Below, piece after piece: positions 7,150 through 13,721 of a stretch of 16,349 nucleotides of DNA. The stretch is from CAXSEF01 sp050920955 (GTDB lineage Bacteria > Pseudomonadota > Alphaproteobacteria > Acetobacterales > Acetobacteraceae). The notes beneath the pieces are model-generated. The model searched no databases. It was not told the DNA's origin and saw only the letters and a program-made list of their open reading frames with translations. The translations under genes and the position numbers were made by a program. The DNA lies in the NCBI GenBank assembly GCA_050920955.1, contig JBPBQS010000277.1:1-16349 (forward strand), given 5' to 3'. Position 1 is the stretch's first letter; every line of letters begins with the position of its first letter.

Positions 7150-8364
7150 CTACAGGCCCAGCCCGTCCAGCCGGATCACCGACACCTCCGCCCCCGCCTC
7201 CAGCGCCGGCGCATGCGGCGCGCGCAGCAGCAGGCAGTCCGCCCGCGCCAGCGCCGCCAGCATCGACGAATCCTGCACCGCGAACGGCGTCACCACCCCG
7301 TCGTCCAGCGTCGCCCGCAGGTGGTCCGCCCTGTGGTCGTTCGCCCGCACCGCCACCCCCAGCCGCGCCCGCGCCACCGGCGGCCCCCCCGCCTCGCCCC
7401 CCAGCAGCACGCGCAGCGCCGGCAGGAGAAAGAGCACGCTGCACACCAGCGACGACACCGGGTTCCCCGGCAGCCCCAGCACCGCGACGTCGCCCAGCCG
7501 CCCCGACATCAGCGGCTTGCCCGGCCGCATCGCCACCCGCCAGAACCCGGTGCGCATCCCGCGCGCGGTGAGCGCCGCGTGCACCAGGTCGTGGTCCCCC
7601 ACGCTCGCGCCGCCCGTCGTGACCAGCAGGTCGTGCCCCGCCACGGAGTCCGCCGCCGCCTCCAGCGCCGCCCGGTCGTCGCGCGCCACCGGCAGCAGCA
7701 CCGGCTCGCCCCCGGCAGCCCGCACCAGCGCCGCGATCGCGTGGCTGTTCGACGACACGATCCCCCCCGGCCCGACCGGCTCGCCGGGCATGCTGATCTC
7801 GTCGCCCGTCGCCAGGATCGCCACCCGCGGCCGCCTGTGCACCGCAAGCCACGGATGGTCCGCCGCCGCCGCCAGCCCCACGTCGCGCGCCCCCAGCCTG
7901 CGCCCCGCCCGCAGCACCACGTCGCCCGCCGCGAAGTCCTGCCCCGCCCGCCGTATGTGCCGCGCCGGCCTCGCCGCCTCGTCCAGCCGCACGCTCTCCC
8001 CCTCGCGCGTGCAGTCCTCCTGCAGCACCACCGTGTCCGCCCCCTCGGGCACCACGCTGCCGGTGAACAGCCGCACCGCCTCGCCGCTGCCCACCACGCC
8101 CGCCCACGGGTGCCCCGCCGGCGCCTCGCCCACCACGCGCAGCACCGCGCCGGCCGCCCCGTCCGCGGCGCGCAGCGCGTAGCCGTCCATGGCCGAGACG
8201 TCGTCTGGCGGGCTGGTGCGCCGCGCCACGACGTCGCGCGCCAGCACCCGCCCCCAGCCCGCGCTCAGCGCCACCAGCTCCGCGGGCAGGGGCCGCAGCC
8301 CCTCCAGCACCGCCGCCCGCGCCGCCTCCACCGAGATCAACCCGCCCGCTGCCACGGCAACCAC
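7150..8364 (-). CDS. moeA: Molybdopterin molybdotransferase MoeA
   Basis: Inserts molybdate into adenylylated molybdopterin, the last step in making the molybdenum cofactor. The roughly 404-residue product matches the family length. It has the N-terminal AMDGYA motif (58-63), the beta-barrel segment with FTGSVVPEGADTVV (100-113), and the MoCF-binding domain with ILATGDEI (183-190), TTGGASVGDHD (249-259), MRPGKP (279-284) and GLPGNP (297-302). The C-terminal domain IV runs from about 325. The start is uncertain: GTG at 8364, GTG at 8355 (with GGGGGTGG just upstream) and TTG at 8340 (giving the common MISVE start) are all possible. A longer frame continues upstream but overlaps the divergent EthD gene. 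A repeat arm follows the stop codon. Confidence 0.94.
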   Translation of the reverse strand: MVAVAAGGLISVEAARAAVLEGLRPLPAELVALSAGWGRVLARDVVARRTSPPDDVSAMDGYALRAADGAAGAVLRVVGEAPAGHPWAGVVGSGEAVRLFTGSVVPEGADTVVLQEDCTREGESVRLDEAARPARHIRRAGQDFAAGDVVLRAGRRLGARDVGLAAAADHPWLAVHRRPRVAILATGDEISMPGEPVGPGGIVSSNSHAIAALVRAAGGEPVLLPVARDDRAALEAAADSVAGHDLLVTTGGASVGDHDLVHAALTARGMRTGFWRVAMRPGKPLMSGRLGDVAVLGLPGNPVSSLVCSVLFLLPALRVLLGGEAGGPPVARARLGVAVRANDHRADHLRATLDDGVVTPFAVQDSSMLAALARADCLLLRAPHAPALEAGAEVSVIRLDGLGL

Positions 8365-8495
8365 CCCCGTTCCGACACCCCGGCCTTGGACGCGATCGGC
8401 CGCGCAGGCAAGGCCCGAGGCCCGCGGGCGCCTTGTCCGCCTCCTGCCGAACGGCCACCTGCCGTGGCGCCAGACCCGGACAGTAAGTGCCCCCG
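8365..8495. promoter_or_regulatory. Divergent promoter region moeA / EthD gene
   Basis: These 131 bases separate two divergent starts, so promoters for both are expected here. I see no clear -35/-10 pair and no modular hairpin element. The segment is very GC-rich. Confidence 0.35.
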
Positions 8496-9398
8496 ATGTC
8501 AGAGCCGCCCGCCTTATCCGCCCCCGACTTCTCCGTCCGGGACGCGGCGATCCGCCTCCTGAGCTACACGCCGCTGAAGCGCCGCGACGGGGTGCCGCCC
8601 GACCTGTTCGCGGCCTACTGGCGCGACGTGCACGGCCCGCTCTGCGCGCGCCTGCCGGGTCTCGGCTTCTACGCGCAGCACCACTTCGACCGCGAGCGCT
8701 CGGCCAACCTGTGGCCGCGCGCCGAGGGCGTGGAGCCGCTCGCGGCGGTGCTGGACGGCGCGGTGGAGATCGGGTTCGCCCGCCAGGCCGACCAGGCGCT
8801 GTTCCAGGCGGCAAGCCCGCTGCTGTTCTCCGACGAGCGCAACTTCATCGGCCACGACGTCGCCTACGAGCTGCCGCAGGGATCGCGCACGCTGGTCGAC
8901 CGCGAGCCGGACCCTGTCCCCAACCGCGCCGAGCCCGGCCACCGGCTCCACCTGCACCTGCACGGCCGCCCCGACGCGTCCGGCGCCTGGGTCGGGCGGT
9001 TCGCGACCGAGCTCGCCGCCACGCCCGGCATCCTCAAGGTCCGTCTCCACCTCCCCGAGCCCTACCACAACAGCGAGCCCGAGCCCGCGGCGCCGGGCGT
9101 CGACCACCGCCTGCCCCAGGCCCGCAAGAGCGTCGCGATCCTCGAGCTGTGCTGGCCGCACCGCCTCGCCGCCGAGGCGTTCCTGTCCGGCCCGCGATAC
9201 GCGGCCCTCGCCGGCGACATGGCCGCCCACGTCTCGGCCCTGGGCTGCTTCCTGGTGTCCGGCGTTTACACCTTCATCCGCGACGGCGCGCTGACCACCG
9301 CGGGCCTGCGCGGCAGCCGGCCGGCGGCGCTGATCGAGCGGCTCGGCGCCCTCAACCAGACCACGGAGGAGGTCACGCGCCTGTTCCACCCGCGCTAG
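8496..9398 (+). CDS. EthD domain-containing protein
   Basis: The 300-residue product carries an EthD-type dimeric alpha/beta-barrel domain near the N-terminus (about 18-110), recognised from IRLLSYTPLKRRDG, LFAAYWRDVHGPL and LPGLGFYAQHHF. The second half (about 145-290) has another likely ferredoxin-like unit ending in VSGVYTFIRDGALTTAGLRGSR. EthD was first found next to ether-degradation genes, but the catalytic role of most family members is unknown, so no reaction is assigned. No signal peptide is visible. I chose the ATG at 8496; a GTG at 8487 would add three residues. The gene stands alone on the plus strand between moeA and moaC, which are on the minus strand. It converges on moaC across the AT-rich element R5. 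Confidence 0.82.
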   Translation: MSEPPALSAPDFSVRDAAIRLLSYTPLKRRDGVPPDLFAAYWRDVHGPLCARLPGLGFYAQHHFDRERSANLWPRAEGVEPLAAVLDGAVEIGFARQADQALFQAASPLLFSDERNFIGHDVAYELPQGSRTLVDREPDPVPNRAEPGHRLHLHLHGRPDASGAWVGRFATELAATPGILKVRLHLPEPYHNSEPEPAAPGVDHRLPQARKSVAILELCWPHRLAAEAFLSGPRYAALAGDMAAHVSALGCFLVSGVYTFIRDGALTTAGLRGSRPAALIERLGALNQTTEEVTRLFHPR

Positions 9399-9406
9399 GC
9401 GAGGGA

Positions 9407-9546
9407 GGAAGCAGGCAAGCAGTTCTTTCTTGAAAGAAAGAACCAAAGAACTTCGCCCATGGGGCCGGTGCCAGCCGGGTTGCGCCGGTCCTTGTGGGCA
9501 AAGTCTTTTTGCTTCTTTTTCTTCAGAAAAAGAAGGCCTTGCTTCC
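9407..9546. repeat. AT-rich hairpin element R5 between convergent genes
   Basis: The same kind of ends as the GC-rich elements (GGAAGCAGGCAAGC left, GGCCTTGCTTCC right) enclose a different, AT-rich core. GTTCTTTC-ttgaaa-GAAAGAAC (9422-9443) and CTTCTTTTTC-ttca-GAAAAAGAAG (9512-9535) are perfect stems. AAGAACTTCGCCCA (about 9437-9450) nearly pairs with TGGGCAAAGTCTTT (about 9495-9508), closing a larger stem. T-rich runs next to the stems make this the best terminator candidate in the window, on both strands. Similar AT-rich repeats are, as I recall, common in Acetobacteraceae genomes. Confidence 0.8.
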
Positions 9547-9557
9547 TTGTCTCGGCC

Positions 9558-10358
9558 TCAGTCCTGCCGGAACGCCCCCGACTTCCCGCCGTCCTTGTGC
9601 ACGACGCGCAGCCCGTCGACGCGCATCCCGCGGTCCACCGCCTTGAGCATGTCGTAGACCGTGAGCGCCGCCACCGACGCCGCCGTCAGCGCCTCCATCT
9701 CCACGCCGGTCCGCCCCGTGGTGCGCACCGTGGCCGCGACCTCGACCGCGCACCCGTGCGCGTCCTCGACCGCCTCCAGCGCCAGCTCCACCGCGCTGAT
9801 CGGCAGCGGATGGCACAGCGGGATCAGCTCCGCCGTCCGCTTGGCCGCCATGATCCCGGCGAGCCGCGCCGTCCCCAGCACGTCGCCCTTCGCCGCGGTC
9901 CCCTCGCGCACCAGGCGCAGCGTCGCCGGCTGCATCGACACCCGCGCCCGCGCCGTGGCCACGCGCGCCGTCTCCGGCTTGGCCGACACGTCGACCATCA
10001 CCGCGCGCCCCTGCGCGTCGAAGTGCGTCAGCCCCCCCGCCACGCCGCCGCCCGCCGCCGCGACCACGTCGCCCGCCGCCCCGCCGGCCACCACCCCGCT
10101 CGACGCGCCCCCGCCGAGCGCCACGCCCTCGTGCGCCACCTCCGCGCCCCGGCCTGCCGCCCCGCCCGCCAGCCCGCCGTCTATGCCGTCCCCGGCCACC
10201 ACCACGCCCGCGGCCCCTCCGCCGAGCGCCGCGCCCTCGTGCGCCACCTCGCCGCCCGGCATCGCCGCGCCGCCCGCGACCGTCGCCGCCTCCCGCGCGG
10301 CCGCCCCCGCGCCCGGCGCAGCCACCCCGCCGATCGGCGGCAGCGCCCGGTCGATCAC
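9558..10358 (-). CDS. moaC: Cyclic pyranopterin monophosphate synthase MoaC, extended
   Basis: MoaC turns the MoaA product into cyclic pyranopterin monophosphate, the first stable intermediate in molybdenum cofactor synthesis. The core begins at THFDAQGRAVMVDVSAKPET (111-130) and includes GIMAAKRTAELIPLCHPLP (168-186), VRTTGRTGVEMEALTA (211-226) and the Lys/Asp-rich end VVHKDGGKSG. MoaC is normally about 160 residues, but this frame gives 266. The first GTG overlaps the trpC stop as GTGA and adds about 105 Gly/Ala/Val-rich residues. In that stretch A or T occurs in about 4 of 109 third codon positions but in about 33 second positions, as in real coding sequence. Alternatives are ATG at 10262 and GTG at 10043; the latter gives a standard-length MoaC. 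I am sure of the gene but not of the start. Confidence 0.9.
   Translation of the reverse strand: MIDRALPPIGGVAAPGAGAAAREAATVAGGAAMPGGEVAHEGAALGGGAAGVVVAGDGIDGGLAGGAAGRGAEVAHEGVALGGGASSGVVAGGAAGDVVAAAGGGVAGGLTHFDAQGRAVMVDVSAKPETARVATARARVSMQPATLRLVREGTAAKGDVLGTARLAGIMAAKRTAELIPLCHPLPISAVELALEAVEDAHGCAVEVAATVRTTGRTGVEMEALTAASVAALTVYDMLKAVDRGMRVDGLRVVHKDGGKSGAFRQD
10084..10251. repeat. Duplicated 60-base unit in the MoaC extension
   Basis: Bases 10084-10143 and 10192-10251 are two imperfect 60-base copies, 108 bases apart, so the spacing keeps frame (36 codons). They encode EVAHEGVALGGGASSGVVAG and EVAHEGAALGGGAAGVVVAG. The unit is not a palindrome and is unrelated to R1-R9. Confidence 0.8.
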
Positions 10359-11212
10359 GCCGCCACCCCGAGCAGCGCCCGCGCCGCCGCCCCCACGTCC
10401 GCCTGCCGCAGCAGGCTCTCGCCCACCAGGAAGCACCGCGCCCCCACGCGCGACAGCCGCTCCACGTCCGCCCGCCCGGCGATCCCGCTCTCGGCGACCA
10501 GCACCCGCCCCGCCGGCACCCGCGCCGCCAGCGCCTCCGTCGTCGCGAGATCCGTGCGCAGCGTCCGCAGGTTCCTGTTGTTCACCCCCACCAGCGGCGT
10601 ACGCAGCCGCAGCGCGCGCTCCAGCTCCGCCCCGTCGTGCACCTCGGCGAGCACGTCCATCCCCGCCTCCTCTGCCGCCGCCTCCAGCTCCGCCGCCTGC
10701 GCGTCCGACAGCGCGGCGAGGATCAGCAGCACGCAGTCCGCCCCCATCGCCCGGCTCTCCCCGATCTGCCACGGGTCCACCATGAAGTCCTTGCGCAGCA
10801 CCGGCAGCCCCACCGCCGCGCGCGCCGCGACCAGGTGCGCCTCCTCCCCCCCGAAGAACGGCCCGTCCGTCAGCACCGACAGGCACGCCGCGCCCGCCGC
10901 CGCGTACTCCCGCGCCAGCCCCGCCGGGTCGAACACCGGCCGGATCATCCCCCCCGACGGCGACCTCTGCTTGATCTCCGCGATCAGCCCGATCCCCAGC
11001 GGCGGCGCCCCGCCCGCCGCCACCACGTCGCCCGCGTCCCCGCCCCCCAGCCCCGCCGCCGCCAGCAGCGCACGCGCGAACCCCCGCGGCGCCCCCTGCG
11101 CCTCGGCCCGCGCGCGCAGCGCCCCCGCGTCGGCCCCGGCCTTGCGCCGCGCCACCTCCGCCCGTGTCTCCGCACAGATCCGCGCCAGCGCGTCCGGCAT
11201 CGCCTCGCCCAT
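10355..11212 (-). CDS. trpC: Indole-3-glycerol phosphate synthase TrpC
   Basis: Closes the indole ring from carboxyphenylamino-deoxyribulose phosphate, the fourth step of tryptophan synthesis, in the cytosol. The 285-residue TIM barrel shows the family residues: Glu79 and Lys81 in LIAEIKQRSPSGG, Lys141 in VLRKDFMVD, Glu190 in VLAEVH, Asn211 in VGVNNRNL, and Glu241-Ser242 in VAESGI. It is somewhat longer than the usual 260-275 because of a Gly/Ala-rich insert at about 55-73 (GGGDAGDVVAAGGAPPLG) before the first barrel strand. The ATG at 11212 has GGGA close upstream; an ATG 12 bases downstream is possible. The stop overlaps the moaC GTG by four bases, so the two are probably translationally coupled. 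Element R6 lies just upstream, separating it from trpD. Confidence 0.95.
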   Translation of the reverse strand: MGEAMPDALARICAETRAEVARRKAGADAGALRARAEAQGAPRGFARALLAAAGLGGGDAGDVVAAGGAPPLGIGLIAEIKQRSPSGGMIRPVFDPAGLAREYAAAGAACLSVLTDGPFFGGEEAHLVAARAAVGLPVLRKDFMVDPWQIGESRAMGADCVLLILAALSDAQAAELEAAAEEAGMDVLAEVHDGAELERALRLRTPLVGVNNRNLRTLRTDLATTEALAARVPAGRVLVAESGIAGRADVERLSRVGARCFLVGESLLRQADVGAAARALLGVAA

Positions 11213-11231
11213 GTCCCGACATCCCCCAACA

Positions 11232-11397
11232 GGCAGCAAGCAAGGCCGGGCTCTGCCCGGACCCGCCAAAGGCCCGGGGCCTTTGGAAACCCATCCCTAG
11301 GGGCACGAACCCCGCCCCGCCAGGGCCGGACCCGTCAATGTTTCCAAAGGCGAGCCTTTGGCGGAGTCCAGGAGGCAGGGCCTCTGGCCTTCCCTGC
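11232..11397. repeat. Modular hairpin element R6 between trpD and trpC
   Basis: This element fills the gap between two genes of one pathway read in the same direction. Perfect stems are CCGGGC-tct-GCCCGG (11246-11260), CCAAAGGCC-cgg-GGCCTTTGG (11266-11286) and CCAAAGGC-ga-GCCTTTGG (11344-11361), then an imperfect GAGGC/GCCTC-type hairpin beside the trpD stop. It starts with GCAAGCAAGG and ends with CCTTCCCTGCC. It abuts the trpD stop and ends about 20 bases before the trpC start. It may lower readthrough into trpC-moaC or stabilise transcript ends. Confidence 0.8.
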
Positions 11398-12450
11398 CTA
11401 CGCCGTCTCCCGCCGCAACGCCCGCAGCGCCTCGCCCGCCCCGCCGCCGTCGATCGCCCTCGCCGCCACCCCCACGCCCTCGCGCAGCGCCTCGACCCGC
11501 CCCGCTACCACCAGCGCCGCCGCCGCGTTCAGCAGCACCGTGTCCCGGTACGCCCCCGCCGCGCCCCCCAGCACCCCGAGCAGCGCCGCCGCGTTCTCCG
11601 CCGCATCCCCCCCCGCGATCGCGGCCAGCGGGGCAGGGGCCAGCCCCGCATCCTCCGGCCGCACCACGAACGCGCGGCAACCCCCGTCACGCCACTCCAC
11701 CACCTCCGTCGGCCCCGCCAGCGTCAGCTCGTCCAGCCCCTGCCCATGCACCACCCACGCCCGCTCCGCGCCGAGCCGCCCGAGCACCTCCGCCACCGGC
11801 CGCAGCCACCGCGGCGCGAACACGCCCACGAGCTGCCGCCGCACCCCCGCCGGGTTCGCCAGCGGCCCCAGCAGGTTGAAGATCGTGCGCGTCCCCAGCG
11901 CCCGCCTGGCCTCCGCCGCGTGCGCCATCCCCGCGTGGTGCGCCGGCGCGAACAGGAACGCGACGCCCGCCCGCGCCAGCACCCCCGCCGCCCGCTCCGC
12001 CCCCACCAGCCCCACGCCCAACGCCGCCAGCACGTCCGCCCCCCCCGAGCGCGACGACAGCGCCCGGTTGCCGTGCTTGGCCACCACCACCCCGCACCCC
12101 GCCACCACCAGCGCCACCGCGGTCGAGATGTTCAGCGTCCCCGCCGCATCCCCCCCCGTCCCGCACACGTCGACCGCCCCCGCCGGCGCCTCCACCCGCA
12201 CCATCCGCGCCCGCAGCGCCGCTACCGCGCCCGCCAGCTCCGCCTCCGTCTCCCCCCTGACCCGCAGCGCCATCAGCAGCCCCGCCAGCGCCACGCTCCC
12301 CGCGTGCCCGTCCAGGATCACCCCGAACACGTCCTCCGCCTCGCCCGAGGACAGCGTCTCCCCGGCCGCGAGCCGCGACATCAGCGAGGCAGGAAGGCCA
12401 GGGCCCTGCCCTGGACCCGCCAGGGGCGGCGCCCCTGGACCGGCGCACAT
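11398..12450 (-). CDS. trpD: Anthranilate phosphoribosyltransferase TrpD
   Basis: Transfers the phosphoribosyl group of PRPP to anthranilate, the second step specific to tryptophan synthesis. Motifs, counted from the first start, are RLAAGETLSSGEAEDVF (26-42), the PRPP loop DVCGTGGDAAGTLNIST (94-110), and AKHGNRALSSRSGGADVLAALG (124-145). ELTLAGPTEV and a helical C-terminus follow. Two starts are possible. ATG at 12450 shares its A with the trpG stop (TGATG) and gives 350 residues, but the first 23 are translated from hairpin element R7. ATG at 12381 gives 327 residues, slightly short for the family, with no ribosome site. Translational coupling favours the first, lack of homology in the added residues the second. 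The family normally has around ten residues before LAAGE, so R7 may have replaced the original N-terminus. Confidence 0.94.
   Translation of the reverse strand: MCAGPGAPPLAGPGQGPGLPASLMSRLAAGETLSSGEAEDVFGVILDGHAGSVALAGLLMALRVRGETEAELAGAVAALRARMVRVEAPAGAVDVCGTGGDAAGTLNISTAVALVVAGCGVVVAKHGNRALSSRSGGADVLAALGVGLVGAERAAGVLARAGVAFLFAPAHHAGMAHAAEARRALGTRTIFNLLGPLANPAGVRRQLVGVFAPRWLRPVAEVLGRLGAERAWVVHGQGLDELTLAGPTEVVEWRDGGCRAFVVRPEDAGLAPAPLAAIAGGDAAENAAALLGVLGGAAGAYRDTVLLNAAAALVVAGRVEALREGVGVAARAIDGGGAGEALRALRRETA
12389..12440. repeat. Short hairpin element R7 at the trpG/trpD border
   Basis: One arm of the family: CCAGGGC-cct-GCCCTGG (12398-12414), linker ACCCGCC, and CCAGGGGC-ggc-GCCCCTGG (12420-12438). 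It starts with GGCAGGAAGG, the usual end. It lies entirely between the two possible trpD starts and is open in the trpD frame. Confidence 0.8.
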
Positions 12451-13049
12451 CAGGCGGCTCGCGCGGACGCGTCGTTGCGGCCGCGCGCGATGGCCAGGAA
12501 GTTCGCCAGGATCTCGTGCCCGTGCTCGGACGCGATGCTCTCCGGGTGGAACTGCACCCCGAAGATCGGCAGGTCGCGGTGCCGCAGCCCCATCACCACC
12601 CCGTCGCGCGTGTGCGCAGTGGCCTCCAGCGCCGCCGGCATCGAGTCCTCGCGCACCACCAGCGAATGGTAGCGCGTCGCCTGGAACGGCGAGGGCAGCC
12701 CCGCGAACACGTCGCTCCCCTCGTGCACCACTTCGCTCAGCTTGCCGTGCATCGGCGTCGGCGCCCGCTCGACCACCGCGCCGAACGCCTGCCCGATCGC
12801 CTGGTGCCCCAGGCACACGCCGAGCAGCGGCACCCGCCCCGCCGCCGCCGCGATCAGGTCGAGGCAGATCCCCGCCTGCTCCGGCGCGCACGGCCCTGGC
12901 GACAGCACGATCGCCTCGGGCTCCAGCGCCATCGCCTCCTCGGCGCTCAGCGCGTCGTTGCGCCGCACGTCGCACTCGGCCCCGAGGTCGCCGAGGAAAT
13001 GCACGAGGTTGAACGTGAAGCTGTCGTAGTTGTCGATGAGGAGGATCAT
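12450..13049 (-). CDS. trpG: Anthranilate synthase glutamine amidotransferase subunit TrpG
   Basis: Releases ammonia from glutamine and passes it to TrpE to make anthranilate. The 199-residue class I glutamine amidotransferase has its nucleophile Cys79 in GVCLGHQAIG and the His168/Glu170 pair in QFHPESI. The N-terminal MILLIDNYDSFTFNLVHFLG and the LSPGPCAPEQAG oxyanion segment (49-60) are typical of TrpG/PabA. In some bacteria one protein serves both tryptophan and folate synthesis; the trpD-trpC context favours TrpG. The ATG at 13049 has AAGGT six bases upstream. Its stop overlaps the first trpD ATG. It is separated from trpE by the hsp20 gene and a hypothetical gene. Confidence 0.96.
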   Translation of the reverse strand: MILLIDNYDSFTFNLVHFLGDLGAECDVRRNDALSAEEAMALEPEAIVLSPGPCAPEQAGICLDLIAAAAGRVPLLGVCLGHQAIGQAFGAVVERAPTPMHGKLSEVVHEGSDVFAGLPSPFQATRYHSLVVREDSMPAALEATAHTRDGVVMGLRHRDLPIFGVQFHPESIASEHGHEILANFLAIARGRNDASARAA

Positions 13050-13164
13050 GCGCAGACCTTGGTTACGCGCCGCCGCACGGTCAACCACGCTCCCCTCAAA
13101 CGCGAAGGCACGCCGCCACGGCCCCAGCCGCGACAGCGTGCCCGCAAGGCCTCGAAGCCCGCGC

Positions 13165-13650
13165 TCAGGCCGCCGGCGCCAGCCCCGCGCCAACCACCGC
13201 GCCGCCCCCGAGCGGCCCTCCGCCCGGCCGGAAGACCATGGCCGGGCAGGGCGGCGGATCGTCGTCGTCGTCATCCGGCCCGCGCCGCCACAGCGCCGAC
13301 GCCACGCGCCGCGGCACCCGCCCGCGCAGCCGCGCCAGCCGCCGCCCCGGCCCCGACGCCGCCCGCCCCGCGCGCCCATCGAGCCGCCCCAGCGCGCGCA
13401 GCACGTCCGCGACCCGCACCACCGCCCCGTTGTCGAGCTGCCGCAGCGCCGGCGCATCCGGCACCGCGCGCGCGTCCGACGCCCACGACGCGAGGATCGC
13501 CCGCTTCTCCGCCCCCGCGAGCCAGGCGGCCTCCGCCACCTCGTCCGGGTGCATGAAACCCGCCGCCCGCCCGGACGGCGCCTCGTCCGGCGGCAGCCCC
13601 GCCCTTGCGACGTCGGTGAAGCCGGCGTCCGTGGTGTGCACTCCACTCAT
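13165..13650 (-). CDS. Conserved hypothetical protein with Asp-run tail
   Basis: The 161-residue product has a short folded-looking helical core (about 32-92) with FMHPDEVAEAAWLAGAEKRA and ILASWASDARAVPDAPALR, then VRVADVLRALGRLD. I recall this as a conserved small protein of unknown function in alphaproteobacteria. A basic stretch follows (102-123, many Arg), then WRRGPDDDDDDPPPCP with six Asp in a row (126-131), and a Gly/Ala-rich end. No signal peptide or membrane segment is visible. The ATG at 13650 has an excellent AGGAGGT five bases upstream, so it is probably well translated. It lies downstream of hsp20 across a strong hairpin. That hints at shared stress expression but does not prove it. 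Confidence 0.8.
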   Translation of the reverse strand: MSGVHTTDAGFTDVARAGLPPDEAPSGRAAGFMHPDEVAEAAWLAGAEKRAILASWASDARAVPDAPALRQLDNGAVVRVADVLRALGRLDGRAGRAASGPGRRLARLRGRVPRRVASALWRRGPDDDDDDPPPCPAMVFRPGGGPLGGGAVVGAGLAPAA

Positions 13651-13670
13651 TCCTGACCTCCTCTCCGAAG

Positions 13671-13694
13671 GCCTCCCGGCGGGTGCCGGGAGGC
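13671..13694. terminator. Perfect hairpin after hsp20
   Basis: A 10-base-pair perfect stem, GCCTCCCGGC paired with GCCGGGAGGC, has a GGGT loop. It lies 27 bases past the hsp20 stop and about 20 bases before the start of the next gene. No T-tract follows. It may end most hsp20 transcripts or protect their 3' ends. Confidence 0.6.
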
Positions 13695-13721
13695 GGGGTT
13701 CATCGCTCCGCGGCGGCCGCG

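Noticed and set aside
9558..11306. A 582-codon fused protein ending in MoaC
   Set aside because: Its first half is the trpC gene read in another frame and gives Gly/Arg-rich nonsense. The supported start is at or after the trpC stop.
11398..12975. Longer TrpD starting inside trpG
   Set aside because: The extra part is the trpG gene out of frame; the TGATG junction at 12450 is the first sensible start.
10637..13012. 791-codon plus-strand frame over trpC, trpD and trpG
   Set aside because: Antisense to three well-supported trp genes; composition is Arg/Pro/Ser/Ala low complexity.
13079..13084. TTGACC on the minus strand as a -35 box for trpG
   Set aside because: No -10-like sequence lies 16-18 bases downstream; the spaced positions are GC-rich or reach the ribosome site.
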